64,000 nt of DNA from NCBI GenBank assembly GCA_044224905.1, contig JBGAJN010000002.1:1-64000 (forward strand). Reading direction: 5' to 3'. A program made the position numbers and the translations under genes. Every line of letters starts with the position of its first letter. Position 1 is the first letter of the stretch. The DNA comes from JBGAJN01 sp044224905 (lineage in GTDB: Bacteria > Verrucomicrobiota > Verrucomicrobiia > Limisphaerales > JBGAJN01). Positions 44,519-54,009 of this stretch are shown one piece after another. The notes beneath the pieces were generated by a model that worked only from the letters and a program-made list of their open reading frames with translations, was not told the origin of the DNA and made no database searches.

Positions 44519-45117
44519 ATCAACCTGATCTCAATTTCCCTGATCCGGGTCAGCAGCGTCCGCGGGTGGATTTAACCCGTTGCGTGACGAACTGGCCGAC
44601 GCGGATGAAGATCCGTCGCGCGATCTGGCGGTTTCTCATTCGGCCGGTATTCATGCTGTCTCCGGGATCGGCCAACGATCTGCGGATCTTTCTCCTCCGT
44701 GTTATGGGAGCGCAGATTGGCGAACACTGTCTCGTGTCCGCCAAGGTGGATGTGTTGATGCCCTGGAATCTAGTGCTGGAGCCTTACGTTGCGCTTGGCC
44801 GGGCCGTGAATGTTTACAATTACGGCGTCGTGAAGATCGGCCGCATGACGCTGGTGTCGCAGAACGTTCACCTTTGCACCGGTTCGCATGATTACACGCA
44901 TCCGCACATGCCGCTGATCTGGAAGCCGATCACCATCGGCTCCGAATGCTGGGTGGCATCCGAGGTGTTCATTGCGCCGGGCGTTACCATCGGCGACGGA
45001 GCGGTGATTGGCGCGCGCTCGGTGGTGACCAAAGATCAGCCGGCGTGGATGGTCTGTGCGGGAAATCCCTGTGTGCCGTTGAAGCCGCGTGAACTGAGGC
45101 CCGCGGGCCCGTCGTGA
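44515..45117 (+). CDS. WcaF-like left-handed beta-helix acetyltransferase
   Basis: 200 residues from a GTG start that overlaps the previous stop. Hexapeptide repeats run from GAQIGEHCLVSAKVDVLM to the coil IGDGAVIGARSVVTKD. The loop HLCTGSHDYTHPHMPLIW contains the His used by WcaF/CysE-type O-acetyltransferases, and AGNPCVPLKPREL closes the helix. It probably O-acetylates a sugar of the polymer using acetyl-CoA in the cytoplasm. The next glycosyltransferase gene overlaps it by 4 bases. Confidence 0.88.
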   Translation: MNQPDLNFPDPGQQRPRVDLTRCVTNWPTRMKIRRAIWRFLIRPVFMLSPGSANDLRIFLLRVMGAQIGEHCLVSAKVDVLMPWNLVLEPYVALGRAVNVYNYGVVKIGRMTLVSQNVHLCTGSHDYTHPHMPLIWKPITIGSECWVASEVFIAPGVTIGDGAVIGARSVVTKDQPAWMVCAGNPCVPLKPRELRPAGPS

Positions 45118-46331
45118 AGATTGCTTTTCTCAACAGTGGTCTCGCTCTCACGAAAGACGGCGTTGCGGATTACACGCGGACCCTCGCGCTGGAGTTGATC
45201 CGTAACGGTCATGAATGTTGTCTGCTTGGTTTGAACGATGCGGAAGTCTCTGAAATTGTGGAATCCGATTATGGCGATGGCGCGCGCAAACTTCCGGTCC
45301 TGCGCCTTCCCCGAACGATGGCATGGCCAGAGCGCGCTCGGAGTGCGAGGAAGTTTCTTGATGAGTTTCGCGCTGATTGGGTAAGCCTTCAGTTCGTCGC
45401 GTACGGATATGATCCCAAGGGCATCGTGCGCGGCTGGGCGCAACGGCTGGAGCCGTTGATGGGCGGTCGAAATGTGCACGTGATGCTCCATGAACTTTGG
45501 GTCGGTAGCGGCGGGGGTGGCACGCTCAAGCACCGCGTGCTCGGAAGTGTGCAACGTTCCTTTGTGACGCGATTGTTGAAGAAGATTTCTCCCTGCGTCG
45601 TGCACACGAGCAATCCCACGTATGCGAACATTCTCAAGAGCTCCGGCATCACCGCCCGCTGCCTGCCGCTCTTTGGCAGTATTCCCGTGCAGACGGGCAA
45701 AGCCGACGACTGGTTGTTCCGGGAACTTCAGCAGGCCGGTGTGCAGCTTACGCCCGCGAACCGCGCCGAGCATTGGCTGTTTGGATTTTTTGGTTCGCTT
45801 CATGCCGAATGGCCAACGGAGCCTTTGCTGACTCGAATTCGCGACGCGGCCACGAAAGCGCAGCGTCGGCCTGTGTTTTTGGCCATCGGCCGTCTCGGAC
45901 CTGGAGAAGGCCTGTGGGATCAACTCGCCCGCGAGCGGGGCAGTGAGTTGGCTTTCGTTCGCCTGGGTGTTCGCAGTGAGTTGGAGATCTCCCAGTTCTT
46001 GAACTCGATTGATTTTGCTGTCGCGACGTCGCCGCTTGGCTTGATCGGCAAGAGCAGCACAGTGGCGGCGATGCTGGAACATGACGTGCCGGTGATCGTC
46101 AATCGCGAGCGCCCGTGGCGAAACGGAGTTGACGCAGAACCCTTGGAGGGCTTCGGCCGCTTCGTGCGGTTGGACGAAAAATTTACGAGTGCGCTAAGCA
46201 CGCCGCGTGTTCGCGTGCCTCGCTCGCGAGTCGGCGAAGTGTGCGCTCGGTTTCTCGAGGACCTCAGCGAAGCCGTCGGAGCCAAAGGTTCGCCCTCGGC
46301 GACTTCGCTTCCCCATCTGTCACGCGTGTGA
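45114..46331 (+). CDS. Probable GT-B glycosyltransferase (divergent)
   Basis: 405 residues. MKIAFLNSGLALTKDGVADYTRTLALEL has the glycine-containing acceptor loop found at the start of GT4-type enzymes but split by unusual sequence. Further on, WVSLQFVAYGYDP, HVMLHELWVG and LFGFFGSLHAEWP follow the alternation of Rossmann strands. ATSPLGLIGKSSTVAAMLEH occupies the place of the donor-site EX7E motif and lacks the first Glu. Function as a transferase is inferred from fold-like pattern and from its position between an acetyltransferase and a GT4 gene. Confidence 0.6.
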   Translation: MKIAFLNSGLALTKDGVADYTRTLALELIRNGHECCLLGLNDAEVSEIVESDYGDGARKLPVLRLPRTMAWPERARSARKFLDEFRADWVSLQFVAYGYDPKGIVRGWAQRLEPLMGGRNVHVMLHELWVGSGGGGTLKHRVLGSVQRSFVTRLLKKISPCVVHTSNPTYANILKSSGITARCLPLFGSIPVQTGKADDWLFRELQQAGVQLTPANRAEHWLFGFFGSLHAEWPTEPLLTRIRDAATKAQRRPVFLAIGRLGPGEGLWDQLARERGSELAFVRLGVRSELEISQFLNSIDFAVATSPLGLIGKSSTVAAMLEHDVPVIVNRERPWRNGVDAEPLEGFGRFVRLDEKFTSALSTPRVRVPRSRVGEVCARFLEDLSEAVGAKGSPSATSLPHLSRV

Positions 46332-46358
46332 AATGAGGGCGCGCCGATTTCTCCTTTC

Positions 46359-47420
46359 GTGAAGATTCTGATTTCATCTCACCTCTTTCACCCAAGCATC
46401 GGCGGCCTGGAAGAAGTGAGCCGAGTTTTGGCGGCGGAGTTTGTTCGTCGCGGGAATGAGGTGAAACTTGTCACCCAGACCCCGTTCTCCCGCCCAAATG
46501 AGTTTCCTTACGAGGTGATTCGTCAGCCTGCCTCGGGAACGCTGCGCGCCGTGACTCGGTGGTGCGATGTGGTGTTCCACAACAACATTAGCTTGCAGAC
46601 CGCATGGCCGATGTTGTTCACGCACCGCCCGTGGGTCATCACCCATGCGATCTGGACTTCGCGGGTGGATGGGCGGATCGGTTGGCAGGATCGTTTGAAG
46701 CGATTTTTGATTCGCCGCGCAACCAACATATCCATCAGCCAGGCGATTGCCGATGCGCTCCCGGTGGCTTCGCTGGTCATCTCCAATCCCTTTCGTAGTG
46801 AACTCTTTCGTCTCAAGCCCTCGGTGCCGCGCGTGCGCGATTTGGTTTTTCTCGGTCGTCTAGTTTCCGACAAAGGCGTGGATGTTTTGCTGCGCGCCTT
46901 GGCTGCGCTCCGCCAGAGCGGCGGGGTTCCGAAGCTCACGATCGTCGGTGAAGGGCCGGAGGAAACCGCGCTGCGCAAGCTGGCTGCGGAGTTGCACGTC
47001 GATGCTCAAGTTTCGTTCGTTGGGCGCAAAACCGGCGAAGAACTCGTCGACCTCTTGAATGCGCACCGAATCATGGTTGTCCCTTCGCGCTGGCGCGAAC
47101 CATTCGGCGTCGTGGCATTGGAGGGTATTGCTTGCGGCTGTGTTGTCGTGGGCTCTGCCGACGGCGGCTTGCCGGGAGCGATCGGTCCCTGCGGAGCCAC
47201 TTTCCCGAACGGAGATGCCGGCGAATTGGCGGAGGCGCTGAAGCGCTTGTTGAGCGATGCCGCGGCTATGGAAAGGCATCGCAATGCGGCGGCGGGCCAC
47301 TTGGCGGCGTTTCGGCCGGCTGTGGTCGCGGAGAAATATTTGGAAGTCTTTCGCGCCACATCCCGCCAGGGTGGAGTGGTGGCTTCTTCCGAGGTTAAGC
47401 TTGCTCATGGTGCTGCTTAG
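46359..47420 (+). CDS. Glycosyltransferase family 4 protein
   Basis: 353 residues from a GTG start. The N-terminal loop SSHLFHPSIGGLEEVSRVL is the GT4 G-G loop. The second domain starts RDLVFLGRLVSDKGVDVLLRAL, with LTIVGEGPEETAL and the donor motif EPFGVVALEGIACGCVVVGS containing the EX7E glutamates. A retaining transfer from a nucleotide sugar to the lipid-linked EPS unit is expected. The gene overlaps the next transferase by 14 bases. Confidence 0.9.
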   Translation: MKILISSHLFHPSIGGLEEVSRVLAAEFVRRGNEVKLVTQTPFSRPNEFPYEVIRQPASGTLRAVTRWCDVVFHNNISLQTAWPMLFTHRPWVITHAIWTSRVDGRIGWQDRLKRFLIRRATNISISQAIADALPVASLVISNPFRSELFRLKPSVPRVRDLVFLGRLVSDKGVDVLLRALAALRQSGGVPKLTIVGEGPEETALRKLAAELHVDAQVSFVGRKTGEELVDLLNAHRIMVVPSRWREPFGVVALEGIACGCVVVGSADGGLPGAIGPCGATFPNGDAGELAEALKRLLSDAAAMERHRNAAAGHLAAFRPAVVAEKYLEVFRATSRQGGVVASSEVKLAHGAA

Positions 47421-48657
47421 CCATCCGACAGGGAATCAGTTTGTTCGTCACGCGCTGGAGTCGTTGCTCGATGCTGGTTTGCTGGGTGAATTCCACACAG
47501 GGGTGAGCTGGAATCCTGAATCGCTGATCAACAGTTTTGTGCCGCGAAAAATTCGCGCGGAACTTGGCCGCCGCGCTTATCCGGCGGCGATTCGTGAGCG
47601 GACGTGCATGCATCGGTTGAAGGAACTGGGTCGACTCGCGGCGCAGGTCGTCGGGGCGCGGAGCTTGACCACGCACGAGAGCGGTTGCTTCAGCGTCGAT
47701 GCGGTGTTTCAGGATTTGGACCGACGCGTAGCGCGGCGATTGAATTCGTCGCGCGAGTTTCGCTGCGTCTACGCTTACGAAGATGGCGCTCTGGAAAGTT
47801 TTCGCGCTGCGAAGGAGAAGGGGATCCATTGCGCCTACGACCTGCCGATTGCCTACTGGGAAACCAGCCGGCGATTGCTTGACGAAGAGGCTGCACGCCT
47901 GCCGCAATGGGAGCCAACTCTGGTCGGCACGCGCGACTCGGAAGCGAAGCTCGAACGAAAGACACGCGAGTTGGAACTCGCCGAATTAGTCGTGTGTCCG
48001 AGCCAATTCGTTCTAGAAAGTATCCCGGAGCGGTTCCGATCGACGCGAAGATGCATCGTGGCGGAATTCGGCTCGCCGACGGTGCCGACGAACGATGTGG
48101 AGATTCGTGACCGAACTAAACCATTGCGGGTGTTGTTTGCCGGTTCACTCACGCAGCGAAAAGGATTGGCGGATGTGTTCGCGGCTTTTCAGATGCTTCG
48201 CAGGAGCGACGTGGAACTGGTGGTGTTTGGGTCGTTGGTTGCGCCGATGGGGTTTTATCGCAGTGTCGGTCCGAACTTCCGATATGAAGGGCCGCGGCCG
48301 CATGCGGAGGTGCTGAGCCTGATGCGGTCGTGCGATGTGCTGGTGCTGCCGTCGATCGTGGAAGGTCGGGCGTTGGTGCAGCAGGAGGCTTTGAGTTGCG
48401 GTTTGCCTTTGATCGTTACCTCCAATGCCGGCGGAGCCGATCTTGTTGATGAAGGGCGCACGGGTTTCCTCGTGCCGATGCGTTGCCCGGAAAAAATCGC
48501 GGAAAAAATTACATGGTTCGCTGAGCATCGCGAAGCGCTGGAGTCGATGCGCTCCGATGCTCGTGCAAAGGCGGCGGCGCGCACATGGCAGCGGTATAGT
48601 GAGTTGCTCGTTTCGGCCGTGCGACAACTGATCGCGAAAAATGGTGCTGCAAAATGA
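47407..48657 (+). CDS. Glycosyltransferase family 4 protein
   Basis: 416 residues from ATG 47407, selected because MVLLSHPTGNQFVRHALESL is a natural first strand; a longer reading to 47257 lies inside the previous gene. The C-terminal domain shows PLRVLFAGSLTQRKGLADVF, LVVFGSLVAP and VLVLPSIVEGRALVQQEALS with EX7E, then GLPLIVTSNAGGADLVDEG. The N-terminal half is poorly conserved (CVYAYEDGALESFRAAKEKG is the best landmark). It probably adds one sugar of the repeat. Confidence 0.88.
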   Translation: MVLLSHPTGNQFVRHALESLLDAGLLGEFHTGVSWNPESLINSFVPRKIRAELGRRAYPAAIRERTCMHRLKELGRLAAQVVGARSLTTHESGCFSVDAVFQDLDRRVARRLNSSREFRCVYAYEDGALESFRAAKEKGIHCAYDLPIAYWETSRRLLDEEAARLPQWEPTLVGTRDSEAKLERKTRELELAELVVCPSQFVLESIPERFRSTRRCIVAEFGSPTVPTNDVEIRDRTKPLRVLFAGSLTQRKGLADVFAAFQMLRRSDVELVVFGSLVAPMGFYRSVGPNFRYEGPRPHAEVLSLMRSCDVLVLPSIVEGRALVQQEALSCGLPLIVTSNAGGADLVDEGRTGFLVPMRCPEKIAEKITWFAEHREALESMRSDARAKAAARTWQRYSELLVSAVRQLIAKNGAAK

Positions 48658-48681
48658 GGGCGCACTTCTCTTAGCTCGATA

Positions 48682-50154
48682 ATGCCCCGCTACCAAACAC
48701 CACCCAGCTATGCCCAAGGGGGCGTAACGATGGGAGCGGCATATACGCCCACGCCGGCCACGGGAGTATTGCGAACGCTTAAATGGCTCCTGTGGACCTA
48801 TTTTTGGTTGCTGATGCTGGAAGGCGCGTTGCGCAAATGGTTCCTACCCGGACTGGCGACACCACTGTTGATCGTGCGTGATCCCGTTCTGCTCGTCATG
48901 TATGGAATGGCGGCGAGCGTAGGGCTTTTTCCGCGCGGGGCATTTATGACGGCCTTGTTGGGCGTGGCATTCCTGTTCGTGCCACTTGGCCTGCTGCAAT
49001 TGGCAAACGGGAGCATTACCTGGCCTGTGTTGCTTTACGGACTCCGCACGAACTTCCTGCACTTGCCGCTGATCTTTTTGATCCCGAAAATACTGAACTA
49101 TCAGGATCTGCGGCGTCTCGGCCTTTGGATTCTTCTGATGGCGCCGATGATGGCGATACTCATGGGCATGCAATTCCGTGCGCCCTCGGGTGCGCGTATT
49201 AATGCTGCGATCGGTGATGGCCAGCAGTTGGAGACCTCGTTGGGAAAGATCCGTCCGGCGGGAACTTTTTCGTTCATTACTGGTGCGGTGGATTTCTGGG
49301 CAATGGCTTCGGCCTTTATCTTGTTGGGCGTCTCAGTGAAGCGAACCTATCCCGTGTGGTTGTCGGTGGTGTCGGGCGGCAGTCTGGTGCTCGCGATTGC
49401 GGTATCCGGAAGCCGCTCGGCCTTCCTCACGACCACGATCGTATTTTGCCTCTTTTTCATCGGCCTTGCGTTCACCAAACGGCTCGGAAGCGGCTTGGTA
49501 AAATTTGGAATCATTGGACTGGCGTTGCTCATCTTGGCGGCCAAATCCAATCTGGTTCGCGAGGGCATCAATGTGTTGACCGTCCGTTTTACCGAAGCGG
49601 GCGTCAGCGAGGGTAACGCCAAGGGATTGGCGATTCGCTTTTTCGGCGCCTTGATCGGCCCGATCCAGTTGCTGCTCGACACGCCTTTTTTTGGATTTGG
49701 CATCGGGCGCGGAACCAACGTCGGTTCTGCCTTGCTCACGGGAAAGCTTGAGTTTCTTGTGGCGGAGGGCGAATGGGGGCGGGTCATTGGCGAAGCCGGT
49801 CCGATCGCTGGTCTTGCTCTCGTTGTCTATCGATGCGTGCTGGCCGCTTGGCTGGGTTTGCGAAGCTATCGCGCCGCCAAGTTGGGCAGTCCCCTGGCAT
49901 TGCACCTGTTCGGCGCTTGCGCGCTCAATGTGATGAGCGGTCAGTGGGGGCCGCCGACCTCGCTCGGCTTTGCCGTCTTGGTTGCGGGGCTCTGCCTCGC
50001 CGCGGCGGAATCCCCGTTTCTTGTGACTCAAAATTCACCGCCACCAGTCACCCCGATTCGGCAGGCGCCAATCCGGCGGATTGTGGCATCGCGAATGAAG
50101 GTGGGTGACGCCGCGATTGAAGTGCCGACGCGTCCCAATGATTCGCCGCGATGA
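48682..50154 (+). CDS. O-antigen ligase/Wzy-like polymerase membrane protein
   Basis: 490 residues with about 10-12 hydrophobic helices. After a soluble N-terminus comes WLLWTYFWLLMLEGALRKWF, a pattern typical of Wzy_C/O-antigen-ligase-like proteins in bacterial EPS loci. The longest loop (about residues 270-345) includes REGINVLTVRFTEAGVSEG and ends PFFGFGIGRGTNVG, the conserved Gly-rich motif of the Wzy_C domain. A Pro/Arg-rich soluble tail follows. It would join repeat units or transfer the polymer to a lipid on the periplasmic face. It overlaps the next gene as ATGA. Confidence 0.85.
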   Translation: MPRYQTPPSYAQGGVTMGAAYTPTPATGVLRTLKWLLWTYFWLLMLEGALRKWFLPGLATPLLIVRDPVLLVMYGMAASVGLFPRGAFMTALLGVAFLFVPLGLLQLANGSITWPVLLYGLRTNFLHLPLIFLIPKILNYQDLRRLGLWILLMAPMMAILMGMQFRAPSGARINAAIGDGQQLETSLGKIRPAGTFSFITGAVDFWAMASAFILLGVSVKRTYPVWLSVVSGGSLVLAIAVSGSRSAFLTTTIVFCLFFIGLAFTKRLGSGLVKFGIIGLALLILAAKSNLVREGINVLTVRFTEAGVSEGNAKGLAIRFFGALIGPIQLLLDTPFFGFGIGRGTNVGSALLTGKLEFLVAEGEWGRVIGEAGPIAGLALVVYRCVLAAWLGLRSYRAAKLGSPLALHLFGACALNVMSGQWGPPTSLGFAVLVAGLCLAAAESPFLVTQNSPPPVTPIRQAPIRRIVASRMKVGDAAIEVPTRPNDSPR

Positions 50155-51275
50155 ACGTTCTGCTCGTCGGCAACTATGAACCGGATCGTCAGCAGAGCAT
50201 GCTCCGCTTTGCGGACTGCTTGCTCCGTGAATTGCCGGCGCACGGTATCAATTCCGAACTAATTCAGCAGTCGGTAAGGGTGGGGCGTTTGTGGTCTACG
50301 AATAGGAGCGCCGCAAAATGGCTCAGTTACCTGGATAAATATGTTTTCTTTCCAAACCAGCTGCGGCGGAAAATTCGCGCAGTCTCATCCGACACTCTCG
50401 TCCATATCACGGATCACTCCAACAGTGTCTATTCGCGGCATGTTCCGGAAGAGCGGCTGTTGGTCACTTGCCACGATCTACTCGCGGTGCGCGGTGCGTT
50501 GGGAGAGGACACCGACTGCCCCGCTACGGTTACTGGAAGAATCCTGCAAAGATCCATCTTGCGGGGCCTGCAGCGCGCCGCGTTGGTAGTGTGCGATTCC
50601 TCGGCGACGCAGCAAGATTTCGAGCGGCTTACTGGCGGACGTCGCCGGTCTCAGGTAATTCTCCTTGGGCTCAACAATACCTTTCGAACGCTCCCAACCG
50701 CTGAAACATCCGCTCGCCTTGCCGGCGTAAAGGAACTGTCGACAGGAAAGCCGTTTCTGCTCCACGTCGGCTCGGGTTTGCGACGAAAGAATCGTGAATT
50801 CATACTCCGAGTTTTTTCCAAACTGAAAACCAGCTGGCCGGGGATGCTCGTCTTCGTGGGAGATCCGCTGAGCGCTCTGCAGACGGCTTTGAAGTCGGAT
50901 CTGGGAATTTCCGATCGGATCATCGAATTGAACCATGCGAGTCACGAGACGCTCGAAGCGCTCTACAACCGCGCGCATGCGTTGATTTTTCCGTCGCGGT
51001 TCGAAGGTTTCGGCTGGCCGATCATCGAAGCGCAGGCGTGCGGATGTCCGGTCGTCTGCAGCGATACAACCTCGCTGCCGGAAGTTGCCGGCGAGGGTGC
51101 GCTGGTGCGGGGACTTGATGACGAAGCGGGATTCGTTGCGGATTTGCTGAGCCTAAGTGAACCCGAGCGGCGCGCGGACTTGATTCGGCGGGGCCACCAG
51201 AACACGGAGCGATTCACCACGCAACGAATGGTGTCGGATTACGTGTCGATTTATCGGAATCTGAACGCAGCATGA
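50151..51275 (+). CDS. Glycosyltransferase family 4 protein
   Basis: 374 residues. Landmarks are VHITDHSNSVYSRHVPEERL, LVTCHDLLAVRGALGED and VCDSSATQQDF in the acceptor half, then KPFLLHVGSGLRRKNREFIL, ALIFPSRFEGFGWPIIEAQA with the EX7E donor motif, and CPVVCSDTTSLPEVAGEGAL. This is the mannosyltransferase-like GT4 subfamily often found in O-antigen loci; the actual sugar is not determined. It overlaps both neighbours by 4 bases. Confidence 0.9.
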   Translation: MNVLLVGNYEPDRQQSMLRFADCLLRELPAHGINSELIQQSVRVGRLWSTNRSAAKWLSYLDKYVFFPNQLRRKIRAVSSDTLVHITDHSNSVYSRHVPEERLLVTCHDLLAVRGALGEDTDCPATVTGRILQRSILRGLQRAALVVCDSSATQQDFERLTGGRRRSQVILLGLNNTFRTLPTAETSARLAGVKELSTGKPFLLHVGSGLRRKNREFILRVFSKLKTSWPGMLVFVGDPLSALQTALKSDLGISDRIIELNHASHETLEALYNRAHALIFPSRFEGFGWPIIEAQACGCPVVCSDTTSLPEVAGEGALVRGLDDEAGFVADLLSLSEPERRADLIRRGHQNTERFTTQRMVSDYVSIYRNLNAA

Positions 51276-51940
51276 TGCGGAAAATTTTCATGGCCCTCAG
51301 CTTCGTGTTGCCGTGGCCGTTGCGGCGACGGTGGCTGCAAGCGGTGTTTGGGTTTACGATCCATCCGACGGCGCGAATCGGGCTCGCGTGGATCATGCCG
51401 CGACGCTTGGTCATGGAAGAGCATTCGCGGATTGGGCATCTAACGGTCTGCAAAGGTTTGGACCTGCTTCACTTGAAGGCGCACAGCTTGATCGGTCGCG
51501 GAAACTGGATCACCGGATTTCCATCCGGCAACCGGGATTTCTTCGCGCACCAAGCTGATCGCCGTCCCGAGCTCGTGCTTGGAGAACATTCAGCGATCAC
51601 CAATCGCCACTTGATCGACTGCACTTCGGCCGTGACGATTGGTCGATTCGCCACCGTTGCTGGATTTCAAACGCAACTGCTCACTCACAGCATTGATCTC
51701 GAGAAGGCTCGGCAAGACTCAGCGCCGATCGTCATCGGGGAATATTGTTTCGTGGGCACGAACTGCGTGCTGCTTGGCGGAAGTGCGCTGCCGGATTTTT
51801 CAGTGTTGGGCGCGAAGTCGCTCCTCAACAAGGCCCACACGGAAACGCACCGCCTATACGGTGGCGTTCCGGCGATGTCGATCAAGGAGCTGTCGAAGGA
51901 CCTGCGCTACTTCACGCGTCGCGAAGGGTTCGTCCATTGA
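51272..51940 (+). CDS. Left-handed beta-helix acyltransferase
   Basis: 222 residues with a basic, hydrophobic N-terminus (SFVLPWPLRRRWLQAVFG) and degenerate hexapeptide coils from IHPTARIGLAWIMP through VMEEHSRIGHLTVCKGL to VIGEYCFVGTNCVLLGGS. The loop LTHSIDLEKARQDS carries the His expected of the active site. It is related to serine/maltose O-acetyltransferase-like proteins. It is the second acyltransferase of the locus and probably modifies a different position of the glycan from the WcaF-like one. The donor is presumably acetyl-CoA. Confidence 0.8.
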   Translation: MMRKIFMALSFVLPWPLRRRWLQAVFGFTIHPTARIGLAWIMPRRLVMEEHSRIGHLTVCKGLDLLHLKAHSLIGRGNWITGFPSGNRDFFAHQADRRPELVLGEHSAITNRHLIDCTSAVTIGRFATVAGFQTQLLTHSIDLEKARQDSAPIVIGEYCFVGTNCVLLGGSALPDFSVLGAKSLLNKAHTETHRLYGGVPAMSIKELSKDLRYFTRREGFVH

Positions 51941-51971
51941 AGCCCGGGCGAAATTGGCGCCGCGAACTCGA

Positions 51972-53132
51972 ATGAGGATTCTTCATTCCACACGCTCGAT
52001 GAATCCCGGCGGCGGCGGCGTGGTCGAGGCGATTAAGCAATTCTCCCTTGCCCACCAACGACAGGGACATCAGGTCGAAGTCATTTCCCTTGATGAACCG
52101 GGAACGCCGTGGGTGAAGGATTTTCCTTTGCCGATTCATGCCTTTGGTCCGGGAAGCGGAAAGTACGGATACTCCGCGGCGTTCGTCCCTTGGCTCAAAA
52201 AAAATCGCGCACGTTTCGATGCGGTGATCGTGGATGGGCTCTGGCAATACAATGTCTTCGGTGTCTGGCGTGCGTGCGCGGGAACATCGACGCCGTATTT
52301 TGTTTTTCCGCACGGCATGTTGGATCCGTGGTTCAAACACACCTATCCGCTGAAGCACTTGAAGAAGTGGCTTTATTGGCCGTGGGCCGAGTATCGCGTT
52401 CTGCGTGATGCGCGCGCGGTGTTCTACACGTGCGAAGAGGAGCGGCGACTCGCCCGCGAATCTTTCTGGCTCTACCGCGCCAACGAAGTCATCGCCAACC
52501 TGGGCACAGGTGAGCCGCCGGGCGACGTCGCAGCGCAGCGCGAACCGTTTCACCAGAATTTTCCGGGACTGCGCGACAAGCGCCTCCTCCTTTTCCTTGG
52601 TCGCCTCCACGTGAAGAAAGGATGCGACCTGTTGATTGACGCCTTCGCCGCGATCGCGAAAGAAAATCCGGCTTTGCACTTGGTCATGGCCGGCCCCGAT
52701 CAAACCGGGTGGCAGGCCGAGTTGCAAAGCCGTGCGGGCGCCTTAGGCATCGCCGAGCGCATCACCTGGCCGGGGATGCTCTCTGGCGATTTGAAATGGG
52801 GAGCCATCCGCGCGGCGGAGGCGTTTGTGTTGCCCTCGCATCAGGAGAATTTTGGCTTGGCGGTCGTGGAATCGCTGGCGTGCGGCGTTCCGGTGTTGAT
52901 TTCCGACAAGGTGAACATCTGGCGGGAGATCGTGGAGGACAATGCGGGCAAGGTGGCGGACGATTCCTTGGAGGGAACGAAGAAATTGCTCGCGGCGTGG
53001 GCGGGATCCACCGCCGAGTCTTTGGGCAAGTTTCGCCATGACGCCCGCGCTTGTTTTCAGCGACGTTTTGAAATCAATCACGCTGCGCAGGCTTTGATTG
53101 ATCGTTTGCGCGAAGCGGGTGTTCCGAACTGA
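51972..53132 (+). CDS. Glycosyltransferase family 4 protein
   Basis: 386 residues from ATG 51972; an upstream open frame to 51639 overlaps the acyltransferase and is rejected. MRILHSTRSMNPGGGGVVEA is the acceptor loop, YFVFPHGMLDPWFKHTYP is characteristic of GT4 enzymes of this subgroup, and LLLFLGRLHVKKGCDLLID starts the donor domain. HQENFGLAVVESLACGVPVL carries EX7E. It is predicted to add a sugar to the lipid-linked precursor on the cytoplasmic face. Confidence 0.92.
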   Translation: MRILHSTRSMNPGGGGVVEAIKQFSLAHQRQGHQVEVISLDEPGTPWVKDFPLPIHAFGPGSGKYGYSAAFVPWLKKNRARFDAVIVDGLWQYNVFGVWRACAGTSTPYFVFPHGMLDPWFKHTYPLKHLKKWLYWPWAEYRVLRDARAVFYTCEEERRLARESFWLYRANEVIANLGTGEPPGDVAAQREPFHQNFPGLRDKRLLLFLGRLHVKKGCDLLIDAFAAIAKENPALHLVMAGPDQTGWQAELQSRAGALGIAERITWPGMLSGDLKWGAIRAAEAFVLPSHQENFGLAVVESLACGVPVLISDKVNIWREIVEDNAGKVADDSLEGTKKLLAAWAGSTAESLGKFRHDARACFQRRFEINHAAQALIDRLREAGVPN

Positions 53133-53145
53133 GTTGCCGTCACCG

Positions 53146-54009
53146 ATGAAAGTTCCGGTTTCCATCATCATCCCGATCAAAAACGAGGCGGCCAATCTGC
53201 CGCGGTGCCTCGCGTCGGTCGCATGGGCTGATGAGATCTTTGTGGTGGATTCCAATAGCGTCGACGGATCACAGGCGATCGCGCGGGAACGTGGTGCCAC
53301 CGTCGTGCAGTTTTCGTTCGTGGGAACGTGGCCAAAGAAGAAGAACTGGGCGCTCGACAATCTGCCGTTTCGCAACGAGTGGGTTTTCATTCTCGACGCG
53401 GACGAAGTGTTGCCGCCGGAGTGTGAAGCTGAGTTTCGCGCGATCGTGACGAATTCCGGCGAACCGCACGCGGGCTATTGGATCAACCGCCGCTTCATGT
53501 TCATGGGGCGATGGCTTCGGCACGCGTATTACCCCAACTGGAATCTCCGCCTCTTCAAACATCGGTTGGGACGCTACGAGAAACTGACGGACGCGGATAC
53601 GCAGAGCGGCGACAACGAAGTTCACGAACACATCGTCGTGCAGGGAAGCACGGGGCAACTCGCAGCGGAGATGGATCACTACGCGTTTCCGTCGGTCGAT
53701 GTGTTTGTCGAGAAGCACAATCGTTACTCCAACTGGGAGGCGCGCGTCGCCTTGGATCAGTTTCTGCATGGCAGCGGCGATCAATTGCAAAGCGGGCGGG
53801 TGGGCATGCGTCGTCGAATAAAGCAGGTGAGCCAGCGGTTGCCGTTTCGTCCACTGCTGCGTTTTCTCTACGTGTTCATCTGGCAGCGGGGTTTTTTAGA
53901 TGGCCGCGCAGGTTACTACTTCGCCCGATTGCATGGGATGTACGAACTACTGAGCGTTGCCAAGACCTACGAACTGAAGCGACAAGCTGAACGGGAGCGA
54001 CGTTCGTGA
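53146..54009 (+). CDS. Glycosyltransferase family 2 protein (WaaE/KdtX-like)
   Basis: 287 residues from ATG 53146. VSIIIPIKNEAANLPRCLAS and DEIFVVDSNSVDGSQ form the nucleotide site, followed by WPKKKNWALDN and the metal motif WVFILDADEVLPPE. RRFMFMGRWLRHAYYPNWNL and VHEHIVVQG are conserved in the WaaE/KdtX (beta-1,4-glucosyltransferase-like) subgroup. The C-terminal RFLYVFIWQRGFLDGRAGYY is a membrane-associating segment of the same group. It overlaps the next gene by 4 bases. Confidence 0.9.
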   Translation: MKVPVSIIIPIKNEAANLPRCLASVAWADEIFVVDSNSVDGSQAIARERGATVVQFSFVGTWPKKKNWALDNLPFRNEWVFILDADEVLPPECEAEFRAIVTNSGEPHAGYWINRRFMFMGRWLRHAYYPNWNLRLFKHRLGRYEKLTDADTQSGDNEVHEHIVVQGSTGQLAAEMDHYAFPSVDVFVEKHNRYSNWEARVALDQFLHGSGDQLQSGRVGMRRRIKQVSQRLPFRPLLRFLYVFIWQRGFLDGRAGYYFARLHGMYELLSVAKTYELKRQAERERRS